Shown: piece after piece, positions 23,190-34,458 of the stretch
How the letters are laid out: each line of letters opens with the position of its first letter
Numbering within the stretch: position 1 is the first letter of the stretch
Source: Allofournierella_A excrementavium
GTDB taxonomy: Bacteria > Bacillota > Clostridia > Oscillospirales > Ruminococcaceae
Direction of reading: 5' to 3'
Length of the DNA stretch: 64,000 nt
Assembly: GCA_019120375.1 (NCBI GenBank)
Contig: DWVE01000009.1
Coordinates: 1 to 64,000, forward strand
Program-made: the position numbers and the translations under genes
The notes under the pieces: model-generated
The model's database searches: none
Seen by the model: only the letters and a program-made list of their open reading frames with translations
What the model was told of the DNA's origin: nothing

Positions 23190-25349
23190 TCAGTCGCGGT
23201 GCAGCCAGCTGCGCAGCTTGTTCCAGAAGCCGCCGGAGGCCGGCGCTTCCTTGCCTGCCCTTTTGTCGGGTGCGGCGGGCGCTGTGGCAGTGAATCCGTC
23301 CTTGAAATAGTTGTACAATTCCATCTGACTGTCCACCAAAGGCTGCCCTTCGGCGGGCTTCACCTTGGCATAGCTGCCGTCGGGGCGCATCTCTCTGGCG
23401 TTCACGTTGTCAGCCAGCTGCAGCTGCAGGATGTCCCAAAGCTGCTTTGCAATGGCGGGGTCGTCCACCCGGATGCCCACCTCCACCCGCCGCTCGGTGT
23501 TGCGGGTGAGGAAATCGCCCGAAGCCATGTAGATGCGCAGGTCTTCCCCTTCGCCAAAGGCGTAGATGCGGGAGTGTTCCAGATAGCGGCCCACGATGCT
23601 GCGGATGCGCAGATTGTCGGTCTGCCCCGGCAGGCCCGCCTGCACGCAGCAGATGCCGCGCACGATCATGTCGGTGGGCACCCCGGCCTGGGATGCCTCC
23701 ACCAGTTTTTCGATGATGTTCTTGTCACTGATGGAGTTGTTTTTCAGGATGATGCGGGCAGGTTGGCCCAGACGCGCCTTTTCGATCTCGGTGTCCATCT
23801 CTTTCAGCAGCACGCTCTTGAAATGCAGCGGCGCCACGATGAGGTGCTCGGTGTCGTCGGTGAGGCGCTCCACCGCCAGATTGTTGAAGACGGCGGCCGC
23901 CTCTTCGCCCACCTCCTGATTCGTGGTGACGAAGGAGAGGTCGGTGTACTGCTCGCTGGTCTTTTCGTTGTAGTTGCCGGTGCCGATCTGGGTGGTGTAG
24001 AAGTAGCGGCCCTTGCTGCGCCGGGTGATGAGGGTCAGTTTGGAGTGGACCTTGTAGTCATCCAGGCCATAAATAACGGTGCAGCCCGCTTCCTCCAGCT
24101 TTTTGGACCAGTCGATGTTGTTCTGCTCGTCAAACCGGGCCCGCAGCTCCACGATGGTGACCACTTCCTTGCCGTTTTCGGCAGCAGCCACCAGCGCCTG
24201 CACGATCTGAGAGTTGTTGGCCATGCGGTAAAGGGTCATCTTGATGCTGACCACGTCCGGGTCGTAGGCCGCGGCCATCAGCATTTTGATGAAGGGGCGC
24301 ATGCTCTGGTAAGGGTAAGCGATGAGCACGTCCCGGTGCTTTGCCTCCTCGCCCAGCTTGAAGTTCGCGGGCGCCTGCATGGGCTTTGCCACCGGGTAAA
24401 ACAGGTCGGTGCGTCCGTCCGCCTGCAGACGAGCCGCCAGCTTGAAGTAGCAGGAGAGGTCCAGCGGGCTTTCCTGATAAAAGCACTGCTTTTCCGGCAG
24501 CATCAGCTTTTCGCACAGGTATTTGGCCACTTCCTGGGGCGGCTCGTTCCAGAACTGCAGCCGCACGGCGGCCAGCTTGCGCCGTTTTTTCAGCAGTTCG
24601 CTCATCACCTGGCGGTAGTCGATGTCCTGGTCGAACATGCCCTCCTTCACGTCGATGTCCGCATTGCGGGTCACCCGGAAAAGGCATTTTTTCTGCAGCA
24701 TCCCCTTGGGGAAAACGAGGTCCGCAAAGCGCAGGATAAGCTCCTCCGCCAGACCGTAGAGCAGCTGCTCGTCCTTTTTCAGGTAGAGCATGCGGTCGAA
24801 CTGACTGCTGATGGGGATAAGGCCATAGGAGACCGCATCATCGCCCTTTGCCTTCAGGGTCGCGCAGAGGTAAATTTCCTGGTTGCGCAAGAACGGGAAG
24901 GGGTGGCGGTGGTCGATGATCTGAGGCGAAAGGACGGGCAGCATCTCATTCAGGAAATACTTTTTCCAAAAGCGCTCGTCCTCTTTGGTCAGGTTCTGGA
25001 AGTCGATGCGCACATAGCCCTGCTCGGCCAGATGCTGGCGCAGCTTTACCACGATCTTGTCGCACTGCTGCTGCAGGTCGGCGGTCTTGGGCATGATGGC
25101 CGCCAGCTGCTGGGCGGCGGTGAGTTTGGTCTTGTTGTCGGTGATCTCGTTTTTCAGCAGTGTGCGGTCATAGAGCGAACCCACCCGCACCATGAAAAAC
25201 TCATCCAGATTGCTGCCGTAGATGGCAGTGAACTTCATCCGCTCCGCCAGCGGAACCGTTTTTTCCTTGCCCAGGGCCAGCACGCGCCGGTCAAAATCCA
25301 GCCAGCTCAGCTCCCGGTTGATGAATACGCTCTGACGTTGGGGTTCCAT
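23190..25349 (-). CDS. ppk1: Polyphosphate kinase 1
   Basis: PPK1 makes long-chain polyphosphate from ATP. The 719-residue chain begins with the family signature FINRELSWLDFDRR and has the four-domain layout; the autophosphorylated histidine is in VHSKLTL, and RFDEQNN is the conserved loop ahead of it. The last 35 residues are a short linker and a basic tail (FWNKLRSWLHRD) that may touch the membrane or nucleic acid. GGAGGG precedes the ATG. It follows the ComEA-like gene by 22 nt and ends in a strong terminator. Confidence 0.96.
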   Translation of the reverse strand: MEPQRQSVFINRELSWLDFDRRVLALGKEKTVPLAERMKFTAIYGSNLDEFFMVRVGSLYDRTLLKNEITDNKTKLTAAQQLAAIMPKTADLQQQCDKIVVKLRQHLAEQGYVRIDFQNLTKEDERFWKKYFLNEMLPVLSPQIIDHRHPFPFLRNQEIYLCATLKAKGDDAVSYGLIPISSQFDRMLYLKKDEQLLYGLAEELILRFADLVFPKGMLQKKCLFRVTRNADIDVKEGMFDQDIDYRQVMSELLKKRRKLAAVRLQFWNEPPQEVAKYLCEKLMLPEKQCFYQESPLDLSCYFKLAARLQADGRTDLFYPVAKPMQAPANFKLGEEAKHRDVLIAYPYQSMRPFIKMLMAAAYDPDVVSIKMTLYRMANNSQIVQALVAAAENGKEVVTIVELRARFDEQNNIDWSKKLEEAGCTVIYGLDDYKVHSKLTLITRRSKGRYFYTTQIGTGNYNEKTSEQYTDLSFVTTNQEVGEEAAAVFNNLAVERLTDDTEHLIVAPLHFKSVLLKEMDTEIEKARLGQPARIILKNNSISDKNIIEKLVEASQAGVPTDMIVRGICCVQAGLPGQTDNLRIRSIVGRYLEHSRIYAFGEGEDLRIYMASGDFLTRNTERRVEVGIRVDDPAIAKQLWDILQLQLADNVNAREMRPDGSYAKVKPAEGQPLVDSQMELYNYFKDGFTATAPAAPDKRAGKEAPASGGFWNKLRSWLHRD

Positions 25350-25371
25350 CGTCAGTTTCCCTCCTCAAAAA

Positions 25372-25707
25372 TCATTCTCCGATGTAGAAATAGTCCCGCC
25401 ACGCATCCACGTCGCTGGTACTGACGCCGTCCACCAGCAGCAGCTGGTCCACGATGATGAAGCCGCCGAAGTCTTCCCGGTATTCCAGGATGGCCCGGGC
25501 CATTTCCTCACCGATGCCGGGCACACTTTGAAGTTCCTCTTCCGTGGCGGTGTTCAGGTCCATCCGCAGCACCTGCTCCATCGAGAAAGGTTCGGGTGAG
25601 ACCGGCGCATAATCCGGCTGCCAGAACGGCGCATAACAGAAATAGCCTCCCAGAAGGATCGTTAATGCAGCGGCACAGCACGCGGCAGTCAACAGTGCCT
25701 TCTTCAT
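25372..25707 (-). CDS. ComEA-like helix-hairpin-helix protein
   Basis: A 111-residue protein with an N-terminal signal anchor (about 4-27), a proline-rich linker and a helix-hairpin-helix pair: MDLNTATEEELQSVPGIG (about 49-66), then the second hairpin near residue 90. This is the DNA-binding module of ComEA, the surface DNA receptor of natural competence. The protein is short and no comEC is beside it, so a competence role is inference. GGGGGAAG precedes the ATG, and ppk follows in the same unit. Confidence 0.82.
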   Translation of the reverse strand: MKKALLTAACCAAALTILLGGYFCYAPFWQPDYAPVSPEPFSMEQVLRMDLNTATEEELQSVPGIGEEMARAILEYREDFGGFIIVDQLLLVDGVSTSDVDAWRDYFYIGE

Positions 25708-25741
25708 GCAGTACTTCCCCCATTTCGGAGTTTACAGAGTC

Positions 25742-25750
25742 ATTATAGCA
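25742..25750 (-). promoter_or_regulatory. Extended -10 promoter of the ComEA-like gene and ppk
   Basis: TGCTATAAT on the minus strand is a perfect extended -10 element 35 nt before the start codon. There is no good -35 box at 17 nt, as is common for extended -10 promoters. Confidence 0.65.
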
Positions 25751-25783
25751 TATCTTCCCATTGCGAAAAACCGAAATCTTTGT

Positions 25784-25815
25784 AAAAAAAGCCCGTTGGC
25801 GCAACAAAAACGGGC
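25784..25815 (-). terminator. Terminator after the HAD phosphatase gene
   Basis: GCCCGTT (25791-25797) pairs with AACGGGC (25809-25815); on the minus strand the stem is followed by seven T. It starts 16 nt after the stop codon. Confidence 0.85.
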
Positions 25816-25831
25816 GTCAAGGGGCTTTGGG

Positions 25832-26650
25832 TCAGGTATAACGGCGAATGAGGCTGTAAAGGTACTCCCCCACGCCGCCGCTGCGGCAGCTGGAGACCAC
25901 TTCGTCCGCCACCAGTTTCACCTCGGTGGGGGCATTCCCCACCGCCACCGCGTGCCCAGCGGCACGCATCAGGTCGATGTCATTGTAATAATCTCCGATG
26001 ACAACGGTGTTTTCCAGCGGGATGTTCTGCAGTGCGCACAGCCGCCGCAGCGCCTGCGCCTTGCTCACCCCGGCGGGCATGATCTCGAAGTACATCAGAT
26101 TGGTGTGCAGAAAGTACATTTCCTCCACCGTGAGGCTGGCGGCAAAGGCCTGCAGGGAGGCAAGGGTCACAGGGTCCGCCGCAAAGACCACCTTGGCCCA
26201 GTTGTCGGGCACCTGGTCCAGCGGGCAGAGCACGCTGTGCATGTGCTCCTCCTGCACGTGGGCCTGGGTGTAGCGGTTGGCCTGCACGATGTACAGTTTC
26301 CCCTCTTCCACCATGATCTCCACGCCGATGTCGGCAAACTGGCTCATGACAGTCTCGATGACCTGCGTGGCCCCCTGCCGTGGCAGAAAATGCTTTTCAA
26401 TGGGCTTGTCCGCCTGCATATCATAAAGGACGCTGCCCCCGCAGGCGATGGCCGGGCAGGACAGGGCCAGGTCTCCCAGCGCCGCACGCACCGACTCCAC
26501 CGGGCGGCCGGTGGCCACGGTAAACCGGCCCCCCAGCTCACAGAACAGCTGGATGGTGACCCGGTTGCAGGAGGGAACGCCCTCCTTTGCGGTGAGGAGA
26601 GTGTTGTCCATATCGCTGACGACCAGAAGGTCCGCAAGAGATTCGATCAT
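25832..26650 (-). CDS. HAD superfamily hydrolase, Cof family
   Basis: A 272-residue phosphatase of the Cof-type HAD family, acting on small phosphorylated metabolites in the cytoplasm. Motif I DMDNT (14-18) has both aspartates, motif II is in VATGRP, and the late motif GDYYNDIDL supplies the metal-binding aspartates. The ATG overlaps the rluD stop by ATGA, so translation is coupled. The substrate cannot be told from sequence. Confidence 0.88.
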   Translation of the reverse strand: MIESLADLLVVSDMDNTLLTAKEGVPSCNRVTIQLFCELGGRFTVATGRPVESVRAALGDLALSCPAIACGGSVLYDMQADKPIEKHFLPRQGATQVIETVMSQFADIGVEIMVEEGKLYIVQANRYTQAHVQEEHMHSVLCPLDQVPDNWAKVVFAADPVTLASLQAFAASLTVEEMYFLHTNLMYFEIMPAGVSKAQALRRLCALQNIPLENTVVIGDYYNDIDLMRAAGHAVAVGNAPTEVKLVADEVVSSCRSGGVGEYLYSLIRRYT

Positions 26651-27573
26651 GATTCCGGCTCCTTTCGGAGAGTGCGAAGAAAGTCTGTAAAATAATCGGG
26701 CAGAGGGCTTTCAAAGTGCATCGTTTCGCCGGTGACAGGGTGTTCAAACCCCAGCACCCGGGCGTGAAGGCATTGCCCGTTCAGCCGCTTGATGCAGTCC
26801 CGCGGGCCATAGACGCTGTCGCCCGCCAGCGGGTGGCCGATGCTGGCCATGTGCACCCGGATCTGATGGGTACGGCCCGTCTTCAAGCGGCAGGCAATGT
26901 GTGTAAAGCCGTTATACTGTGCAAGTACCTGATAGCCGGTATAGGCGTACTTTCCATCAGGGACCACCGCCATTTTTTTGCGGTCGGTGCGGTGGCGGCC
27001 GATGGGCGCCTCCACAAAGCCTTCCGGCTCCTTGAAGCGCCCGTAGACCACCGCCTCATACACCCGCTCCACACTGTGCACCGCCATCTGGGCGCACAGG
27101 CCCTCGTGGGCGGCATCGGTTTTGGCCACCACCAGCAGGCCGCTGGTATCCTTGTCAATGCGGTGCACAATGCCGGGGCGCACCACGCCCCCGATGGAGG
27201 AAAGCCGACCCGCGCAGTGGTAGAGCAGCGCGTTCACCAGCGTGCCGTCGGGGCTGCCGGGCGCGGGATGCACCACCATGCCCTTGGGCTTGTTCACCAC
27301 CAGCAGATAGTCGTCCTCATAGATGATCTCCAAGGGGATGTTCTGGGGCTGAGCCTCCAGCGGTTTTGCGTCGGGCAGGTCCACGGTCAGGTGGTCGCCT
27401 GCTTTCAGCTTCAGGTTCTTTGCCACAGGTTTTTCGCCGCACTGCACCAGCCCCTGCTCAAAAAGGCGCTGCAACGCGCTTCGGGTCAGTTCAATTTCTT
27501 CCAGGTCGGCGAGAAAGCGGTCGGCTCGCTGGCCGGCGCACTCCGCGGGAACAAAGACGTCAAACCGTTCCAT
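26647..27573 (-). CDS. rluD: RluD-type 23S rRNA pseudouridine synthase
   Basis: A 308-residue RNA pseudouridine synthase with an N-terminal S4 RNA-binding domain (about 12-75) and a catalytic domain holding the aspartate in HRIDKDTSGLL. RluD-type enzymes modify helix 69 of 23S rRNA; the exact target here is inferred. The start at 27573 is used because the longer frame lies within lspA. It overlaps lspA by 14 nt and the HAD gene by 4 nt. The lspA-rluD order is the classic one in Firmicutes. Confidence 0.92.
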   Translation of the reverse strand: MERFDVFVPAECAGQRADRFLADLEEIELTRSALQRLFEQGLVQCGEKPVAKNLKLKAGDHLTVDLPDAKPLEAQPQNIPLEIIYEDDYLLVVNKPKGMVVHPAPGSPDGTLVNALLYHCAGRLSSIGGVVRPGIVHRIDKDTSGLLVVAKTDAAHEGLCAQMAVHSVERVYEAVVYGRFKEPEGFVEAPIGRHRTDRKKMAVVPDGKYAYTGYQVLAQYNGFTHIACRLKTGRTHQIRVHMASIGHPLAGDSVYGPRDCIKRLNGQCLHARVLGFEHPVTGETMHFESPLPDYFTDFLRTLRKEPES

Positions 27574-28087
27574 CGCTCTGCTCCGGGAGGTCTGCCGCGC
27601 TCGGGGCCGCCTCTTTCTGCTTCTTTCTGCGGGCGGAGACTTCGTCCAGGACAAGCCCCAGCAGCAACAGGCCGATGCCGGTGCACACCAGGATGTCGGC
27701 AAAGTTGAACACAGCAAAGTTCATGAACAGCAGATTGATGTAGTCCACCACTTCGCCGTTCATCACACGGTCCACCAGATTGCCGATGCCGCCGCCCAGC
27801 ACGAAGAGCCAGCCGATGTACTCCAGTTTTTTCGCGGGCTTTTTGAAAAGAAGATACCACGCCACCACCAGCAGCGCCGCGCCGGTGAACAGGATGAGAA
27901 AGGTCTGTTTGCCCTGGAGGATGCTGAACGCGGCGCCGTCGTTGAGATAATAGCGCAGTTCCACCACGCCGGGGATCAGGGACATGCTGCCCACCGGCGC
28001 GAGGTTCACGGTGGCCCAGAGCTTGATACTCTGGTCAATGACCACCAACAGCGCGGCGGCCACGATGGTGATAAGTGCTGAAATCAA
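27560..28087 (-). CDS. lspA: Lipoprotein signal peptidase (signal peptidase II)
   Basis: LspA removes the signal peptide of prolipoproteins in the membrane after lipid attachment. Four hydrophobic segments are visible, and the two catalytic aspartates lie in GNLVDRVMNG and FNFADI. No good ATG exists; a TTG at 28087 has GGGAGG 6 nt upstream and gives a 175-residue protein of normal length. It follows ileS across a terminator-like hairpin, as in Bacillus-type gene order. Confidence 0.95.
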   Translation of the reverse strand: MISALITIVAAALLVVIDQSIKLWATVNLAPVGSMSLIPGVVELRYYLNDGAAFSILQGKQTFLILFTGAALLVVAWYLLFKKPAKKLEYIGWLFVLGGGIGNLVDRVMNGEVVDYINLLFMNFAVFNFADILVCTGIGLLLLGLVLDEVSARRKKQKEAAPSAADLPEQSDGTV

Positions 28088-28142
28088 GAAAAGCCTCCCA
28101 CTTCCGGCTTGACCACTGAGGCGGCCGGCTCTGTGATAGTTC

Positions 28143-28192
28143 AAAAGCGGCGCGGGCGCACCGTTGCCGATGCGACTCAGCGCGCCGCTTTT
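28143..28192 (-). terminator. Terminator after ileS
   Basis: AAAAGCGGCGCG (28143-28154) pairs with CGCGCCGCTTTT (28181-28192) across a 26-nt loop; on the minus strand TTTT follows. It starts 10 nt past the ileS stop. No clear promoter for lspA is seen after it, so readthrough is likely. Confidence 0.7.
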
Positions 28193-28201
28193 AGAAACTG
28201 T

Positions 28202-30991
<2,790 letters not shown>

Positions 30992-31047
30992 TGGTAACTA
31001 CACTCCTATTCCTCAAATGAGCTGCGCGTTTTTGGCGCGCGCCGGGA

Positions 31048-31836
31048 TCAATCGCTGAATTTGATGCCCTCAAAGCCCTCAAACACCGACGAAGCGGGCG
31101 GGGTCTCGGGCTGAGGCGCGGCGGGACGAGTCTGACCGGGCACAAAGGTCCGGGTGGGCTCCTCCTCCGGCTCCTCGGCGGCGGGCTCTTCCTCCTGGGC
31201 CTGCATGCCGTACAAAGCGCTCAGGTCCGGGAAGCGGCTGATGGGGTCGTCCGGTTCCGGGGCGGCGTCGAAGGTCTGGCCAAAGGGCTCGGCCTCCGCG
31301 GGAGTCTCCGGCTCCTCGGGCGCGGCCGCGGGCTCGGGCTCCACCGTCTCCTCCACGGGGGCGGGAACTTCCTCTTCCGCTTCCTCGGGCTCGTCGCCGG
31401 GCAGGGTGCTCAGAGACTCGATGTGCTGCTTGTAGAGGCTCAGCACATTGTTCTTGAACTGCGCCACTTCCGCCTTGACACGCTCCAGCTCCAGCTGTTC
31501 CTCGCTCACCTGCTCCAGGGCGGCGCGGGTGATGTCCTCGGACTTGATGCCCGCTTCCCGCAGAATGGACTCGGCCTTCTGCTTGGCCTCTTTTATGACG
31601 TTCTCGCCCATGCGCTGGGCATTGAGCAGCGCGGTCTTGAGGTTGTCCTCATCCTTGCGGTACTCCTCCACCTTCTGGGCCAGGACATACAGCTTTTTCT
31701 CGGCGCTCTCTTTTTCCGCCTGCAGCTGCTCCATCTGCTGGGCCAGCTGCTGCAGCAGCGCGTCCACATCTTCGGGGCGGTAGCCGCGCATGACCTTGTC
31801 GAAGGTTACGGTGCGGATCTCCTGGGGTGAAATCAT
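31048..31836 (-). CDS. divIVA: DivIVA-like cell division protein
   Basis: DivIVA binds curved membrane at poles and septa and recruits division or sporulation partners. The 262-residue protein has the N-terminal membrane-binding segment (TVTFDKVMRGYRPEDVDALL, residues 9-28), a coiled coil to about residue 140, and a long acidic, proline-rich tail (about 145-262) unlike the shorter Bacillus form. The tail ends in a VFEGFEGIKFSD peptide that might be a docking motif. Gene order sepF-ylmH-divIVA-ileS matches Bacillus. Confidence 0.93.
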   Translation of the reverse strand: MISPQEIRTVTFDKVMRGYRPEDVDALLQQLAQQMEQLQAEKESAEKKLYVLAQKVEEYRKDEDNLKTALLNAQRMGENVIKEAKQKAESILREAGIKSEDITRAALEQVSEEQLELERVKAEVAQFKNNVLSLYKQHIESLSTLPGDEPEEAEEEVPAPVEETVEPEPAAAPEEPETPAEAEPFGQTFDAAPEPDDPISRFPDLSALYGMQAQEEEPAAEEPEEEPTRTFVPGQTRPAAPQPETPPASSVFEGFEGIKFSD

Positions 31837-31876
31837 TCAGATCATTCCTTTCGGCGAAAGTGGCGGCACAGTGCCG

Positions 31877-32674
31877 TCAATATCGGAAATATTGAATAAA
31901 CAACCGGTCTTTGCGGCTCTTGCCGCCCAGGGCCTCCAGCTTGAAGCGGCCCATGCCCCGCACGGTGAACACATCGCCCTCATACACAGCCGCGTGGGCG
32001 CTGGTCACGGGAACGTGGTTTATCTCCAGCCTGCCGCCCCGCACAAGGGCCTCCGCCTGACCGCGGCTGCAGCGGAGCATGGCCGCCAGCACTGCGTCCG
32101 CCCGCAGGGAGGAAACAGTGGCGGTTTTGCTCTCCCGCTGGGCAGGCTGCACCGGCAGCTGCCCTTCAAACCGCTCGGCCCGGGCCGTCCACCGGCCCAC
32201 GCTGGTGAGTTCATCGCAGATGAGCGGCGCGACGCGCTCCAACACGAAGGCATACGCGGTGCCGGGCGCGTCAGGGTCCGGCAGGATGTCGCCCACGCAC
32301 TCCCGCTCAAGGCCGAGGCCCAGAACGGAGCCAAGATAATCCTTGTGGGCGGGTGCGTCGGAGCCCGCGCCTGCGCAACGGATCAAAACGCAACAAATCG
32401 GCGGTTCGCCCGAGGCGCCCGCCGGTTCGAGGCACAGCAGTTTGCGCTCGGCTGCAGGATAGCCGCCCTCAAAGGCGGCCCAGATGCAGCCGGCCTGGTT
32501 CATCGCGGCCTTGGCCAGACTTTGCTCCCGATCCGACAGAAAGCCGCTGTAACGGGCCACGCCCCGGTTCTCTGCGATGCGGCAGAGGTCCTGGGCGCGG
32601 CGCATGACAAGGCGCTCCTGATCGTTTTGCGGCGGGATGTAACCCCGCTGCCGCTCATCAGAAGAATACGCCAT
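31877..32674 (-). CDS. ylmH: YlmH-like S4 RNA-binding protein
   Basis: A 265-residue protein with an N-terminal YlmH domain and a C-terminal S4 RNA-binding domain (about 185-250, with GRLEINH and YEGDVFTVRGMG). YlmH has been linked to rescue of stalled 50S-peptidyl-tRNA complexes and to cell division gene clusters in Firmicutes. It overlaps sepF by 17 nt and is followed by divIVA after 40 nt. Length and position both match the family. Confidence 0.9.
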   Translation of the reverse strand: MAYSSDERQRGYIPPQNDQERLVMRRAQDLCRIAENRGVARYSGFLSDREQSLAKAAMNQAGCIWAAFEGGYPAAERKLLCLEPAGASGEPPICCVLIRCAGAGSDAPAHKDYLGSVLGLGLERECVGDILPDPDAPGTAYAFVLERVAPLICDELTSVGRWTARAERFEGQLPVQPAQRESKTATVSSLRADAVLAAMLRCSRGQAEALVRGGRLEINHVPVTSAHAAVYEGDVFTVRGMGRFKLEALGGKSRKDRLFIQYFRY

Positions 32675-33095
32675 TGCTTTCTAACTCATCCAGCAGGTCC
32701 CCCATGATGTCAACATTGTAGGGGGTGATGATGAAGGTGCTGTTGGCCACCCGCTTCATCTGGCCGTTGTTGGCGTAGGCCACGCCGGACAAAAAGTCCA
32801 CCAGACGGCGGGAGACCTCCTTGTTGGTGCCTTCCAGATTCAGCACAACAGTGCGCTTCGCGTTCAGGTGATCGGCCACCGTGCTGGCATCGTCAAAGCG
32901 TTCGGGCTTGACCAGGACCACCTGCAGCTGAGTGGTGGCGTTGATGTTGACCACCTTGTTCCGCTTGCCGGTGGGCTCGGGCTGATAGCCGTCGTCATCC
33001 GCAGCGCTGCGCTGGGGGAACATGTCCTCGTTGTCGTCGTAATAACCGTCGTCCTCTTCGTTCACACCAAGAAATCTTTTAAGCCCGTCGAGCAT
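32658..33095 (-). CDS. sepF: Cell division protein SepF
   Basis: SepF anchors FtsZ filaments to the membrane and shapes the septum. The 145-residue protein has an amphipathic N-terminal membrane anchor (MLDGLKRFLG), an acidic linker, and a C-terminal core with the pattern VNINATTQLQVVLVKPERF and FLSGVAYANNG. The start at 33095 was chosen because the upstream extension has no ribosome binding site and would add residues before the anchor. It is first in the sepF-ylmH-divIVA unit behind a strong promoter. Confidence 0.95.
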   Translation of the reverse strand: MLDGLKRFLGVNEEDDGYYDDNEDMFPQRSAADDDGYQPEPTGKRNKVVNINATTQLQVVLVKPERFDDASTVADHLNAKRTVVLNLEGTNKEVSRRLVDFLSGVAYANNGQMKRVANSTFIITPYNVDIMGDLLDELESNGVFF

Positions 33096-33160
33096 CGTTC
33101 CGTATCTCCTTCCGAAAATGATGAACGCTTCATCCGAAAACATATCATCAGTTAGTATAT

Positions 33161-33189
33161 ATTATCGCTATTTTTAGTGTTTCTGTCAA
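33161..33189 (-). promoter_or_regulatory. Promoter of the sepF operon
   Basis: TTGACA (33184-33189) and GATAAT (33161-33166) are exactly 17 nt apart on the minus strand. The promoter lies between the HlyD-like gene and sepF, so the division genes can be made without miaA and the genes above it. Confidence 0.8.
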
Positions 33190-33215
33190 CAAAGAAACAC
33201 AACATTGCCTTATAT

Positions 33216-34421
33216 TCACAGGATTTTGCCGTCATAGAGGTCGGTGCCCTCCACGATGACCTCGTCGAACAGACGCACCTCGTTGTCGGTGCCCACCTTG
33301 CCGCCTTCCGGCACAAGGATGTACTCGTCGTCCTGATAAAGCACGGTGATCTTGCGGAAGCGCGCCAGATTGCCGTATTTCACATAGACGCCCTTTTCGC
33401 CGTCCACGATGTTCAGCGCCTTGGCGCTGACCCGCACGCCCTTGAAGGATTCGAAGTCGATGCGGGCGGTGGCCGAGGCGAGGCTCAGCACGTCCGCGCC
33501 CACATATTCACAGCTGAGAACGAACTTTGCAAGGCCGGAGTCCTCATCCACCGTCACGCTTTCCACCGTGGCGGGCAGGACCTTTTCCGCCGCGCCGGGG
33601 AAGCTGATGTCCACGCTGGTGACGCCCTCGAACTTTTCGCTTTCTTCCGCGGTGCACACGCCGTAAAAGTACCATTTATAATCGGTGACCAGTTTGCCCG
33701 CGCCGGAAACTTCGCCCACGCCCGCGCTCTGCTGCAGGGCGTCGGCCATCTCCGCGACGGACATGTTGTCCAGTTCGTCTTTGCTGTACAGCAGCATCTG
33801 GGCCGCATCCGCCGCCACGAAGTAGCCGCCGGTGGAAACGGTGACCGCCGCAGGGCTGCCCAGGTTTGCCTGCTGCACCGCCTGCTCCTGGGCGATCAGC
33901 TCTTTCGCGCCGGAAAAATCCCGGATCGCGCCGGTGGTGATCTGGAGCCGGTTCAAAGCCAGAAGATACTCATTGCTTTTGGAGGAGATCTCCTCGTAAT
34001 TTTGCCGGTCCAGGCCGTCCAGCAGGTCGTACAGCGCCGACTGGCGCTGGGCCAGCAGAACGTCCACATCGGTGCCCACGGTGTTTTCACTGCGCTCCAG
34101 CAGTTCCAGCTGGGCGTCCAGCTCGGTGAGAGCGGTGCGGGCGCGGGCCTGGCTGGGGTCGGAATAGATCTCCGCCACCTGGGTGCCCGTTGCCACGCGC
34201 TCGCCGTTGGAGACAAGATACCCCATCTGCCCCTCGCCGGGCACCTCCGACTGCTCAAAGACGAGATACCCGCCGCAGGAAAGGCTGTCGGACATATCGT
34301 AAAGGATGGCCGTTTCGGTACGGTAAGGCCGGTCCAATACCGTGAAGATCTGCACCGCCAGATAGGCCGCGGCAAGGCCCAGCGCGGCGATGATGCCGTA
34401 TTTGATGATCGAAGCTTTCAT
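33216..34421 (-). CDS. HlyD-like membrane fusion/adaptor protein
   Basis: A 401-residue protein with one N-terminal membrane segment (about 7-27) and an external part built like a periplasmic adaptor: a biotinyl-lipoyl-like beta domain (GYLVFEQ, SNGERVATGTQVAEIY), a central alpha-helical hairpin (about 95-155) and a beta-barrel C-terminal part. No ABC or RND transporter gene is near. It is co-directed with miaA above (37-nt gap) and lies directly before the sepF promoter. Role is unknown; a cell-envelope function beside division genes is inference. Confidence 0.75.
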   Translation of the reverse strand: MKASIIKYGIIAALGLAAAYLAVQIFTVLDRPYRTETAILYDMSDSLSCGGYLVFEQSEVPGEGQMGYLVSNGERVATGTQVAEIYSDPSQARARTALTELDAQLELLERSENTVGTDVDVLLAQRQSALYDLLDGLDRQNYEEISSKSNEYLLALNRLQITTGAIRDFSGAKELIAQEQAVQQANLGSPAAVTVSTGGYFVAADAAQMLLYSKDELDNMSVAEMADALQQSAGVGEVSGAGKLVTDYKWYFYGVCTAEESEKFEGVTSVDISFPGAAEKVLPATVESVTVDEDSGLAKFVLSCEYVGADVLSLASATARIDFESFKGVRVSAKALNIVDGEKGVYVKYGNLARFRKITVLYQDDEYILVPEGGKVGTDNEVRLFDEVIVEGTDLYDGKIL

Positions 34422-34458
34422 GTCCTTCTCCCCCTTTCCTTCTTTGCGGCAGTGCCGC

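Noticed and set aside
23240..23290. Frameshift or domain fusion at the ppk C-terminus
   Set aside because: The extra tail is a short linker plus basic residues in a continuous frame, and the terminator follows at normal distance.
30992..31047. T-box riboswitch before ileS
   Set aside because: The gap is only 56 nt and no T-box consensus or antiterminator can be found.
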